From: Jutongia huaianensis
GTDB taxonomy: Bacteria; Bacillota; Clostridia; Lachnospirales; Lachnospiraceae
Direction: 5' to 3'
Assembly: GCF_014384985.1 (NCBI RefSeq)
Contig: NZ_JACRSX010000033.1
Span: 1 to 7,858, forward strand
DNA: 7,858 nucleotides
Part shown: positions 1-6,980 of the stretch, one piece after another
How positions within the stretch are numbered: position 1 is the stretch's first letter
Layout of the letters: each line of letters opens with the position of its first letter
The notes under the pieces: generated by a model
What the model was told of the DNA's origin: nothing
Seen by the model: only the letters and a program-made list of their open reading frames with translations
Databases searched by the model: none
Made by a program: the position numbers and the translations under genes

Positions 1-165
1 TCATTATACAGGATAATGCATGATGATACAGTAAAAAAACAAAATTTTGTTTAACCTAGTGGGTGAAATAAAATGTATTGCGAAAATCAGTTTCCAGCAG
101 GTATTATTGCTGAAAAAAAGGGATGTAACACTATGGTAAGTTTCACGGAATAAGGTGGATTTTCA
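1..165. other. Upstream intergenic DNA, no assignable gene
   Basis: The stretch holds a perfect 16-base AT palindrome (37-52, arms AAACAAAA/TTTTGTTT) and a 26-codon open frame (ATG 73, stop 151-153) preceded only by a weak GGGTGA. The palindrome has no loop, so it is a poor terminator. The small frame resembles nothing I know and is probably chance. No promoter or RNA gene was recognised before the promoter at 166. Confidence 0.4.
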
Positions 166-223
166 TTGACGCATATAACACCTTACAATATAATAAAAGC
201 AAATATATAGCTTATAAAGGAGG
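166..223 (+). promoter_or_regulatory. Sigma-A promoter and ribosome site of the M64 protein gene
   Basis: TTGACG (166-171) and TATAAT (189-194) are separated by exactly 17 bases, close to an ideal housekeeping promoter; transcription should begin near 200-202. AAAGGAGG (216-223) lies 7 bases before the ATG at 231, a near-perfect Shine-Dalgarno site that fixes the start codon. The site is part of a short inverted repeat (AAGGA 217-221, TCCTT 225-229) with only a 3-base loop, so weak occlusion is possible but unproven. No operator or riboswitch is recognisable in the short leader. Confidence 0.85.
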
Positions 224-230
224 TTCCTTA

Positions 231-3200
231 ATGACGAAAAAAATAACCGCAATATTCTTGGCATTGTGCATGGCAATTTCCGTTTTGCCGATGACCATTC
301 AGGCGGCATCAAAGCCCGATATTAAAGTTGGCGACTATGTTAAAATGGGCGCGTATAACAATGCCTCAATTCTTTGGCGATGTGTAAGCATTGACAATAA
401 CGGACCGCTTATGCTTGCAGACAAAATTGTTGACACCCTTGCATATGATGCCAAAACAAATGACAACAGCAATTCAAAATCACACAGCAGAAGCTATAAG
501 CGTGATGATTACGGTTCTAACTATTGGAAAGACAGCAATATGCGTTCTTGGTTAAATTCGACCGCAGCTGAAGGCAAAGTCGATTGGCTTTGCGGCAACC
601 CTCCGAAAGACGGATATGTAAGCGGTGTGGGAGCGTACAACGAAAAAGCGGGTTTTCTCAACGCTTTTTCAAAATCTGAAATTGCGGCAATGAAAACCGT
701 TACCCAGCGTTCTCTTGTTTCTCATCCCGAATACAACAAGGGCATAGTTGATGGAGACGCAAATTCGGATTTGTTATACTACACCGATATTTCGGAAGCG
801 GTGGCAAACTACGACAGTTCATATTTTGAAACTACAACCGAAAAGGTTTTTCTTCTTGATGTAAAGCAGGCTAATGCCGTGTGGAAAAATCTCAAAGGTT
901 ATTATGTTGCGTATAATAATGACGGTATGGCTTGGCCTTATTGGCTTCGCACTCCTGTTACCGATTGCAATCACGATATGCGTTATATCAGTTCATCGGG
1001 TCAGGTCGGTCGTTATGCTCCGTGGTATTCCGATTTGGGCGTAAGACCTGCATTTTATCTCGATTCCGAATATTTTGTTACAACTTCCGGCAGCGGCTCA
1101 CAAAGCAGTCCTTATATCGGCTCTGCTCCAAATAAGCAAGAGGATGATTATACAATTTCGGAACCTGCCGAGGACGCAAATCCCGATTGGAATGTCAGCA
1201 CCGAGCAAAGCATTCAGCTCACCCTCGGCCCGTGGTATTCAAATGACGGAAAATATTCTAATCCTACCATCCCTGTTTATACCATCCAAAAAACACGCAG
1301 CGACACGGAAAATATGGTTGTTGTCGTTTGCGGCGAGGGATACACAAAAAGTCAGCAGGGCAAATTCATCAATGATGTCAAACGACTTTGGCAGGACGCT
1401 ATGAAATATGAACCGTATCGCAGTTATGCCGACAGATTCAATGTTTACGCTCTTTGCACAGCTTCCGAATCGACTTTTGACAATGGTGGAAGCACCTTCT
1501 TTGATGTTATAGTCGACAAATATAATTCGCCTGTTATTTCTAATAATCTCCACGGAAGTCAGTGGAAAAATCATATTTTTGAGAGATGTATCGGTCCTGA
1601 ATTTATCGAGAAAATTCACGATGCTCATATCAAAAAAAAGTGTGATCCAAACACAATTCCGTCCGGTTCGGAATATGAGCCTTATTATTATGTTCACGAT
1701 TATATTGCTCAGTTCGCTATGGTTGTAAACACAAAATCAGATTTCGGCGGTGCTTATAATAACCGTGAATACGGCTTCCATTATTTCATTTCGCCATCAG
1801 ACAGTTATCGTGCGTCAAAAACTTTTGCACACGAGTTTGGACACGGTTTGCTCGGTCTCGGTGATGAATACAGTAACGGATATTTGCTTGACGATAAGGA
1901 ACTTAAATCACTCAATCTTTCCTCGGTTGAAGACCCGGAAAAGATAAAATGGCGACAGCTTTTAGGTTTTAGAAACACATATACCTGCCGCAATGCTTAC
2001 GGCTCAAAAATGCTTGTTTCAAGTTATGAGTGCATAATGAGAGACACAAACTATCAATTCTGTGAGGTTTGCCGTTTGCAGGGCTTCAAGCGAATGTCTC
2101 AGCTTGTTAAGGATGTAGACCTTTATGTTGCAACTCCCGAGGTTAAGGAATATACGGGCGCTTATTCAAAGCCGTCTGATTTTACCGACCTTGAAACAAG
2201 TTCATATTATAATTACACATATAATCGCAATGACCGACTTTTGAGCGGCAACAGCAAAAGCAGATTTAATACTAATATGAACGGTAAAAAAATCGAGCTT
2301 AGAACTGTTATTCAAAACATTTCAGATAAAAATGCACGACAATTAAAATTCAAAATGTGGATTAAGCACTCCGACGGAAGCGTTGCGACCGATTCATCGG
2401 GGAATCCGCTTCAAACAGTACAAACCTTTGACATTCCTGTTTGGAATGATAAGGCAAATTTCTGGCCGTTCGGTGCTTTGGATCACATCAAAAGCGACTT
2501 TAATTCAGGCTTAAAGAGTTGCTCGCTTATTTATCAAATTCCGTCTGATGCACAGCTTAAGAGCGGCGATACCGTGGCATTTCAGGTGCTCGATGAAAAC
2601 GGAAATGTGCTTGCAGACGACAATACGGAAACACAGCGCTACACAACCGTTTCAATTCAGTATAAATTTGAGGACGGCTCTGAAATTCCAAACACTGCCG
2701 GCGGAACATTTACCGTGCCATACGGCACAAAGCTTGATTTAACACCGGCAAAAACACTTTATGATTATGAATTTATAAAGGTTGACGGCTTGAATAAGCC
2801 TATTGTTTCGGACGGAACGGTTGTTACATATTATTACAAAAATAAAAACGAAGAACACACTCACAATCTGACTTTGGTTGCTGCGAAAGCTGCCACCTGC
2901 ACTACTGCGGGCAATTCCGCATACTACACCTGCGATGGCTGTGACAAGTGGTTCGCAGATGCAACAGGATCGGTAGAAATTACCGATAAAACCAGTGTGA
3001 AGATTCCGGCTCCCGGACATACCGCAGGCACAGAATGGAAGTCTGATGATACTAACCACTGGCATGAATGTTCTCGTTGCCACGACAAAAAGGACGAAGC
3101 GGCTCACGATTACGGTTCTGACAATGTTTGCGACACCTGCGGATATTACAAAACTGTACCGCACACTCACAATCTGACTTTGGTTGCTGCGAAAGCTGCC

Positions 3201-4262
3201 ACCTGCACTACTGCGGGCAATTCCGCATACTACACCTGCGATGGCTGTGACAAGTGGTTCGCAGATGCAACAGGATCGGTAGAAATTACCGATAAAACCA
3301 GTGTGAAGATTCCGGCTCCCGGACATACCGCAGGCACAGAATGGAAGTCTGATGATACTAACCACTGGCATGAATGTTCTCGTTGCCACGACAAAAAGGA
3401 CGAAGCGGCTCACGATTACGGTTCTGACAATGTTTGCGACACCTGCGGATATTACAAAACTGTACCGTACACTCACAATCTGACTTTGGTTGCTGCGAAA
3501 GCTGCCACCTGCACAGAGGGCGGTAAGGAAGCATACTACAAGTGCGAAGGTTGTGGCAAGTTCTATGAAGATGTACTCGGTACAAAGGAAATAACCGACC
3601 TTGCATCTTGGGGCAATATTGCTAAGATTGCCCACACCACAAAGCAAACCGTAACAAAGGCAACCCCAACAGCAAACGGCAAGATAGTAAATTACTGTTC
3701 GGTATGTAAGAAAACTCTTTCAACGACAGTAATTCCAAAGGCATCAAGCATAAAGCTTAAAGCAACATCATTAACATATAACGGAAAGGTTAGAACACCT
3801 AAGGTTATTGTTAAGGACAGAACAGGAAAGACACTTGTTAAGAATACTGACTATACTGTGTCTTATGCAAAAGGCAGAAAGTATGTTGGCAAGTACGCAG
3901 TAAAGATTACCTTTAAGGGTAAATACAGCGGAACAAAGACGCTTTATTTCACAATCAAGCCAAAGGCAACAAGTATTTCCTCACTTAAAGCAGGTTCAAA
4001 GAAGTTTACAGTAAAGTGGAAGAAGCAGGCTACACAGACAACAGGCTATCAGGTACAGTACAGTGCCTCAAGTAAATTCAGCAAGGCTAAGACCGTAACA
4101 GTAGGCAAGAATACAACAGTATCAAAGAAAATTTCAAAGCTTTCGGGCAAGAAAAAGTATTATGTAAGAGTTCGCACCTATAAGACAGTTAAGATTAACG
4201 GCAAATCCATAAGGATTTATTCAGGCTGGTCAAAAGCTAAGACTGTTACAACAAAGAAATAA
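231..4262 (+). CDS. Secreted multidomain M64-type zinc metallopeptidase with surface repeats
   Basis: This 1343-residue exported protein probably cleaves a protein outside the cell; founding members of peptidase family M64 are IgA-cleaving, but this substrate is unknown. A signal peptide spans about 1-25 (KK, hydrophobic core, cleavage near IQA-AS). Residues about 30-280 resemble DUF6273 (ILWRC, YWLRTP, LGVRPAFYL). The peptidase domain is about 355-640, with the zinc motif HEFGHGLLGLGDEY at 534-547: His534 and His538 as ligands, Glu535 catalytic, and a family-typical downstream Asp. A beta-rich region follows, then a MucBP-like module (804-872), two identical 102-residue Cys/His repeats (876-1079), a diverged third (1080 to about 1166), an Ig-like module (about 1168-1243) and an FN3-like module (1244-1343). 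The start is fixed by the signal peptide and AAAGGAGG. It has no in-frame sorting signal, so it is secreted or held non-covalently. It appears monocistronic. The fold assignment is firm; the substrate is not. Confidence 0.88.
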   Translation: MTKKITAIFLALCMAISVLPMTIQAASKPDIKVGDYVKMGAYNNASILWRCVSIDNNGPLMLADKIVDTLAYDAKTNDNSNSKSHSRSYKRDDYGSNYWKDSNMRSWLNSTAAEGKVDWLCGNPPKDGYVSGVGAYNEKAGFLNAFSKSEIAAMKTVTQRSLVSHPEYNKGIVDGDANSDLLYYTDISEAVANYDSSYFETTTEKVFLLDVKQANAVWKNLKGYYVAYNNDGMAWPYWLRTPVTDCNHDMRYISSSGQVGRYAPWYSDLGVRPAFYLDSEYFVTTSGSGSQSSPYIGSAPNKQEDDYTISEPAEDANPDWNVSTEQSIQLTLGPWYSNDGKYSNPTIPVYTIQKTRSDTENMVVVVCGEGYTKSQQGKFINDVKRLWQDAMKYEPYRSYADRFNVYALCTASESTFDNGGSTFFDVIVDKYNSPVISNNLHGSQWKNHIFERCIGPEFIEKIHDAHIKKKCDPNTIPSGSEYEPYYYVHDYIAQFAMVVNTKSDFGGAYNNREYGFHYFISPSDSYRASKTFAHEFGHGLLGLGDEYSNGYLLDDKELKSLNLSSVEDPEKIKWRQLLGFRNTYTCRNAYGSKMLVSSYECIMRDTNYQFCEVCRLQGFKRMSQLVKDVDLYVATPEVKEYTGAYSKPSDFTDLETSSYYNYTYNRNDRLLSGNSKSRFNTNMNGKKIELRTVIQNISDKNARQLKFKMWIKHSDGSVATDSSGNPLQTVQTFDIPVWNDKANFWPFGALDHIKSDFNSGLKSCSLIYQIPSDAQLKSGDTVAFQVLDENGNVLADDNTETQRYTTVSIQYKFEDGSEIPNTAGGTFTVPYGTKLDLTPAKTLYDYEFIKVDGLNKPIVSDGTVVTYYYKNKNEEHTHNLTLVAAKAATCTTAGNSAYYTCDGCDKWFADATGSVEITDKTSVKIPAPGHTAGTEWKSDDTNHWHECSRCHDKKDEAAHDYGSDNVCDTCGYYKTVPHTHNLTLVAAKAATCTTAGNSAYYTCDGCDKWFADATGSVEITDKTSVKIPAPGHTAGTEWKSDDTNHWHECSRCHDKKDEAAHDYGSDNVCDTCGYYKTVPYTHNLTLVAAKAATCTEGGKEAYYKCEGCGKFYEDVLGTKEITDLASWGNIAKIAHTTKQTVTKATPTANGKIVNYCSVCKKTLSTTVIPKASSIKLKATSLTYNGKVRTPKVIVKDRTGKTLVKNTDYTVSYAKGRKYVGKYAVKITFKGKYSGTKTLYFTIKPKATSISSLKAGSKKFTVKWKKQATQTTGYQVQYSASSKFSKAKTVTVGKNTTVSKKISKLSGKKKYYVRVRTYKTVKINGKSIRIYSGWSKAKTVTTKK
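2856..3514 (+). repeat. Exact 306-bp tandem duplication plus 44-bp partial third copy
   Basis: Copy 1 (2856-3161) and copy 2 (3162-3467) look identical base for base when read side by side. A third copy starts at 3468 with one altered first base (TAC for CAC), matches exactly over 3471-3514, and then diverges into a related but different repeat. The period is 102 codons, so copy-number change keeps the frame. Each unit encodes seven Cys, mostly as CxxC pairs (CDGC, CSRC, CDTC), plus many His, a zinc-ribbon-like layout found in Firmicute surface proteins. Metal binding is inference. Confidence 0.95.
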
Positions 4263-4263
4263 A

Positions 4264-4508
4264 AACTATACCGTAACCTTTGATTCTGCCGGTGGCTCTG
4301 CAGTAACGACTCAGACTATCGAAGAAGGTCAGAAGGCAACCAAACCTGCCGCTCCTACCAAGTCTGACGATACCACCAAGCCTTCGGATGATGTTCAGAA
4401 TCCGCAGACCGGCGACAACAGTATGAGTGGCTGTGGATCGCTCTGCTGTTCGTCAGCGGCTTCGGAGTTGTGACAACTACTGTTTATACTAAAAAAGAAA
4501 ATCTGTGA
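4264..4508 (+). pseudogene. Remnant of a cell-wall-anchored protein C-terminus (InlB-type repeat, NPQTG, membrane anchor)
   Basis: Directly after the TAA of the M64 gene, the +1 frame reads YTVTFDSAGGSAV, the start of a Listeria-Bacteroides (InlB B) repeat. A Thr/Pro/Ser/Asp-rich linker and NPQTGDNSM follow, the last codon at 4423-4425. The next two bases (AG, 4426-4427) shift the frame. From 4428 the other frame reads WLWIALLFVSGFGVV, then a short tail with KK and a stop at 4506-4508. Motif, hydrophobic span and basic tail are the classic order of a sortase sorting signal (NPQTG in place of LPXTG). It lacks a start and is broken by a frameshift, so it is a remnant, either of another surface gene or of an older longer form of the upstream protein. 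Confidence 0.75.
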
Positions 4509-4536
4509 AATAACAGATAGCTAACCATTTAAGGAT

Positions 4537-4567
4537 GGCGGTAGCGGAGCTTCCGCTGCCGCCTTTT
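4537..4567 (+). terminator. Intrinsic terminator after the surface-protein region
   Basis: GGCGGTAGCGGA (4537-4548) pairs with TCCGCTGCCGCC (4552-4563) through 12 pairs with one G-U and a 3-base loop, followed by TTTT (4564-4567). It is GC-rich and stable but the T-run is short. It is the first plausible terminator downstream of the M64 gene, so that transcript probably includes the anchor remnant. Confidence 0.65.
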
Positions 4568-4642
4568 CCTTACGAAAAGGATTTCTTCGGAAGTCCCTTT
4601 CCGAAAGGCGGCAAAAAAAGCGCTTTGCCGATTTTCGGAAAG
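4562..4642. repeat. Three further abutting palindromes behind the terminator
   Basis: Three more hairpins follow the terminator without gaps. CCTTTTC (4562-4568) pairs with GAAAAGG (4574-4580). GGATTTC (4579-4585) pairs with GAAGTCC (4590-4596) around a TTCG loop. CTTTCCGAAA (4597-4606) pairs perfectly with TTTCGGAAAG (4633-4642), with an inner stem CGGCAAA (4609-4615) / TTTGCCG (4624-4630). Neighbouring arms share bases, so alternative folds compete. It could be a dispersed palindromic repeat, a back-up terminator or RNA-stabilising structure; the sequence alone does not decide. Confidence 0.7.
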
Positions 4643-4664
4643 AAATCGAACAAGGAGAAATCAA

Positions 4665-4784
4665 ATGGACGAACAAGAAAAAGAAATTGAAGAAATACTC
4701 AGAACATTTGACAAAGCACCTTCGCCTTCGTCAGAGAATAGTGTTCAAAGTCATTTTAGTGCGATTGGGGGCATTTATGACTGA
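4665..4784 (+). CDS. Small hypothetical protein, 39 residues
   Basis: ATG 4665 is preceded by AAGGAGAA (4653-4660), a strong ribosome site at normal spacing, and the frame runs to TGA 4782-4784. The first half is very acidic and Glu-rich (MDEQEKEIEEILRTFD), probably helical; the second is Ser/Pro-rich and ends GGIYD. It has no signal peptide or membrane segment. I recognise no family. The stretch SVQSHFSAI faintly recalls the second helix-turn-helix of AraC regulators, and an AraC-like scrap lies just downstream, so it may be a truncated gene start rather than a true small protein. No promoter is evident. Confidence 0.4.
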   Translation: MDEQEKEIEEILRTFDKAPSPSSENSVQSHFSAIGGIYD

Positions 4785-4831
4785 GACTTTTGAGAGACAT
4801 CGCTCAAATCAAAATCGTAACACGAATTGAA

Positions 4832-4873
4832 ATGAGCAAAACTCCGAGCGAATACAGAAAATCATATTTATAA
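4832..4873 (+). pseudogene. Scrap resembling an AraC-family regulator C-terminus
   Basis: The frame ending at TAA 4871-4873 reads MSKTPSEYRKSYL. TPSEYRKSY is the typical closing motif of the AraC/XylS DNA-binding domain (usually after a phrase like FKKETGM). The residues before it (IVTRIE) do not continue the domain, so only about 12-14 recognisable residues remain. It is probably the tail of a deleted regulator. The match is short, so chance cannot be excluded. Confidence 0.4.
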
Positions 4874-4876
4874 CCG

Positions 4877-4905
4877 TTGACTTTATAAAAGCTCGGGTGT
4901 ATAAT
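4877..4905 (+). promoter_or_regulatory. Consensus sigma-A promoter of the YczE-like gene
   Basis: TTGACT (4877-4882) and TATAAT (4900-4905) are separated by 17 bases. The predicted start of transcription is near 4912, giving a leader of about 90 bases before the ATG at 5003. It lies just behind the AraC-like scrap. Confidence 0.85.
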
Positions 4906-4933
4906 CAAAAAAATAAAGCTGTCTCGGCTGATG

Positions 4934-4992
4934 AAGACTATAAATTTTGCTGTTTCTGAACACAACAGCAGAGTTTACAGTCTTATTTTTTT
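4934..4992 (+). promoter_or_regulatory. Terminator-like hairpin in the leader (candidate attenuator)
   Basis: Bases 4934-4954 pair with 4964-4984 as a 21-bp stem with one A/C mismatch (4940/4978) and two G-U pairs, around a 9-base loop. Seven T follow (4986-4992). This is the form of an intrinsic terminator, and it sits between the promoter and the ribosome site AGGTGA (4993-4998). If it works, most transcripts would stop before the gene unless something prevents folding. A weak competing pairing, GTCT (4921-4924) with AGAC (4935-4938), could disturb the stem base. No known riboswitch or T-box core is recognisable. It could also be the end of a short upstream transcript or a DNA operator. Confidence 0.6.
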
Positions 4993-5002
4993 AGGTGATA
5001 AT

Positions 5003-5614
5003 ATGAAATTCAAAAAATATGCAACAAAAACGCTGATGATCGTTATCGGATCAATAATATCCGCATACGGAATTACGCTTGCAATAGGCGCAGGTTTCGG
5101 CGGCGCAACACTTGCGATATTGTGGCAAGGGCTGACGAATGTGACAGGTATGTCAATCGGCACATCGTCGCTTATTGTGGCTGTGGCAATGATAATTTTT
5201 GCCCTTTTCTATGACAGAAAACAAATCAATATTGGCACAATTCTTTACCAAATCATTTACAGTTTTTTCGTAGATGTATTCACAAAAATTCAGCATTATA
5301 CAGATATTAAAGCGGTTAATTTTGTTATAATGCTGCTTGGCATTGCTATATTTTCGTTCGGAACGGGGATTTACTCCGCCGCTGATTTCGGCAGGGGCTC
5401 ATATGAAGCAGTCACATTTTCGCTTGCCGAAAAAAACGGGTGGAAAATCAAAATCGTACGAATGGTTCTTGATATTATAATGGTAATTATCGGCGTTTTG
5501 CTCGGCGGTAAATTCGGAATTTGCACAATTGCCACCGTTTTGCTCTCCGGTCCGATAATTCAGGCAACCGTAAGCACTGTTAAGAAATCAAAGATTTTAA
5601 AAAACATTTCTTAA
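5003..5614 (+). CDS. YczE/YitT-like integral membrane protein
   Basis: This polytopic inner-membrane protein of 203 residues resembles the YczE group (YitT superfamily, COG2364-like), whose molecular function is not settled. Hydrophobic segments lie at about 10-30, 52-70, 77-94, 103-123, 150-168 and 170-190. The family's glycine-rich motif GAGFGG is at 29-34, with a second motif AADFGRGSYEA at 126-136. The length is normal for the family and no break is visible. I chose ATG 5003 because AGGTGA sits just before it and MKFKKYATKT is a natural positive start. An in-frame ATG at 4931 would add 24 residues, lacks a ribosome site and would be coded through the leader hairpin. The gene stands alone behind its own promoter; no clear terminator follows. 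The family is likely; the transported substrate, if any, is unknown. Confidence 0.8.
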   Translation: MKFKKYATKTLMIVIGSIISAYGITLAIGAGFGGATLAILWQGLTNVTGMSIGTSSLIVAVAMIIFALFYDRKQINIGTILYQIIYSFFVDVFTKIQHYTDIKAVNFVIMLLGIAIFSFGTGIYSAADFGRGSYEAVTFSLAEKNGWKIKIVRMVLDIIMVIIGVLLGGKFGICTIATVLLSGPIIQATVSTVKKSKILKNIS

Positions 5615-6060
5615 AATTCTCATACAAGCCTAAAAGTGATAAGACATACAAAAAGGATGGAATTCGATTTTGAACAAGTCCGTAAAAAATGGACAATAGA
5701 AAAAACGGAGTTAAGGTTATATCCGCTAACGAAAACATTAGCGAAGGCTCAAAAGGCATAATTCTTGAATACGTACTTGAAGGTATGGCTGAATATTATT
5801 CAGCAGACTTATCAGAGAAAGTCATTTTGCCGATGATCGTACTTAAATGCTTTGATGATATTCTTTCCCCTACCCTACCAAAGAAGCCGTTGTTAAAAAG
5901 GCTGAAGAACTTCAAGCACAAGGTATGATTTCAGTTATTGACAAAGTAATGGCATTATTATACTATGACAGTGTGAGTTAACAGTAAACCAAAGAACAAT
6001 ATGTCGATCATGAAAGAATGCTCCTTTGTGTTTCCCGTGCTTATGATTATTACAAGCAAA
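5615..6060 (+). other. Decayed intergenic stretch with coding scraps
   Basis: Apart from the recombinase fragment described separately, two short frames look like former coding DNA that I cannot assign. The frame ending at TAA 5979-5981 reads YPTKEAVVKKAEELQAQGM and continues ISVIDKVMALLYYDSVS. A later frame, stop near 6070, reads TKEQYVDHERMLLCVSRAYD and then YYKQNSY. Neither has a start with a ribosome site. Nothing like a terminator for the membrane-protein gene, and no RNA gene, was seen. Confidence 0.4.
5689..5823 (+). pseudogene. Serine site-specific recombinase fragment
   Basis: The frame reads NGVKVISANENISEGSKG and then IILEYVLEGMAEYYSADLSE. This is the end of the resolvase-type catalytic domain of large serine recombinases (typical text: NGVKVISA-E-IS-GS-G and ESVLEGMAEYYSAELAEKV). 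The catalytic serine region upstream and the recombinase and zinc-ribbon domains downstream are missing. After about 5823 the frame becomes unrelated and stops at 5926-5928. There is no ribosome site at the nominal ATG. It is a relic of an integrative element or phage. The family call is confident because the motif run is long. Confidence 0.75.
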
Positions 6061-6079
6061 ATAGCTATTGACTAAAACA

Positions 6080-6109
6080 TTTACACAAAATCAGTGTTAA
6101 AAATATAGC
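6080..6109 (+). promoter_or_regulatory. Candidate promoter of the alpha/beta hydrolase gene
   Basis: TTTACA (6080-6085) and TATAGC (6104-6109) are 18 bases apart, an acceptable but weak sigma-A match, giving a leader of about 37 bases. A TTGACT at 6068-6073 has no partner -10 at the right distance. Confidence 0.3.
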
Positions 6110-6152
6110 CGATGCAACAAAAACAAAATACCACTGAATTTGGAGAAAAATT

Positions 6153-6980
6153 ATGATTTTTAAGAAACCTGTTTTATCAGATGGAATTACAGAAAGCACT
6201 TTTGAATGCAAAAGAGATGGATTGACGATTCGTGGAACAATCTACCGTCCAAAAGGAGATCATCTTCCGATTGCAATTGTATGTCACGGATTTATGGCAT
6301 GGCAAGACAGTGTGAAACATTATGCGGCTTTTTTGGCTGAAATGGGATATGTTGCATTTACATTTGATTTTTGTGGCGGTTCTGCTATGTGTGGAAAAAG
6401 TGACGGAAAAACCACAGAGATGTCTGTTCTGACAGAAACCAAAGATCTGAAAGCGGTCATTGAATATGTTAGAAATCTTTCCTATACAGATTCTGAAAAA
6501 ATTTTATTGATGGGATGCAGTCAGGGCGGTTTTGTGTCTGCTTTGGTGGCAGCAAAGAACAACTTTCCGATAGAAAAACTTGTCCTGTTTTATCCGGCAT
6601 TGTGTATCCCGGATGACGCCAGAGCCGGAAAAATGATGATGGCAAAATTTGATCCGCAAAATGTTCCCGATACTTTCCGCTGCGGACTGATGAAATTGGG
6701 GTGTTGCTATGCAATGGATGTCATGCAAATGGATGCCTTTGCAGAAATTAAGAACTACGCCGGCAGGGTGTGCATCGTGCATGGTACAAAGGATAAAATC
6801 GTAGATGTTTCTTATGCCAAACGTGCGGCAGAAGCATATAAAAGTACGATGCCGATCGGAATGCAAGATTCCAAACGGGTGCAACTTCATTTTATAGATG
6901 GCGGAGGGCATATGTTTTCGAAAAAGCATGATGTCATTGCAATGAAATTATTAAAAGAATTCGCCGCAAAACACGAATGA
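6153..6980 (+). CDS. Alpha/beta hydrolase, esterase-like
   Basis: A cytoplasmic hydrolase of 275 residues without signal peptide or membrane span. The alpha/beta-hydrolase signs are complete: HGF at 45-47 (oxyanion-hole region), FDFCGGS at 71-77, nucleophile elbow GCSQGG at 121-126 with Ser123, acid Asp214 in HGTKDKIV, and His253 in GGGHMF. The layout resembles the feruloyl/cinnamoyl-esterase and BAAT-like S9 subgroup, so an ester or similar bond in a small substrate is likely, but the substrate cannot be read from sequence. The length is normal and the frame intact. GGAG (6142-6145) lies 7 bases before the ATG. The gene stands alone, followed by a strong terminator at 7050. Its surroundings are debris, so it may be a recent arrival; that is inference. 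Confidence 0.85.
   Translation: MIFKKPVLSDGITESTFECKRDGLTIRGTIYRPKGDHLPIAIVCHGFMAWQDSVKHYAAFLAEMGYVAFTFDFCGGSAMCGKSDGKTTEMSVLTETKDLKAVIEYVRNLSYTDSEKILLMGCSQGGFVSALVAAKNNFPIEKLVLFYPALCIPDDARAGKMMMAKFDPQNVPDTFRCGLMKLGCCYAMDVMQMDAFAEIKNYAGRVCIVHGTKDKIVDVSYAKRAAEAYKSTMPIGMQDSKRVQLHFIDGGGHMFSKKHDVIAMKLLKEFAAKHE

Noticed and set aside
73..153. 26-codon open frame before the M64 gene
   Set aside because: Weak GGGTGA only, no promoter, no recognised similarity.
2856..3514. CRISPR-like array
   Set aside because: The repeats are 306 bp, coding and directly joined without spacers.
2739..3647. 302-codon minus-strand open frame
   Set aside because: It lies inside the Cys/His repeats of the M64 gene on the opposite strand and merely mirrors the duplication; no ribosome site and no recognisable family.
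4251..4270. Programmed frameshift joining the M64 frame to the anchor tail
   Set aside because: The sequence around the TAA has A-runs but no convincing +1 slip site, and a second, separate shift would be needed at 4426, so decay is simpler.
6504..6929. Minus-strand open frame of 141 codons within the hydrolase gene
   Set aside because: Fully antisense to an intact gene with all its catalytic motifs; no ribosome site or family features.
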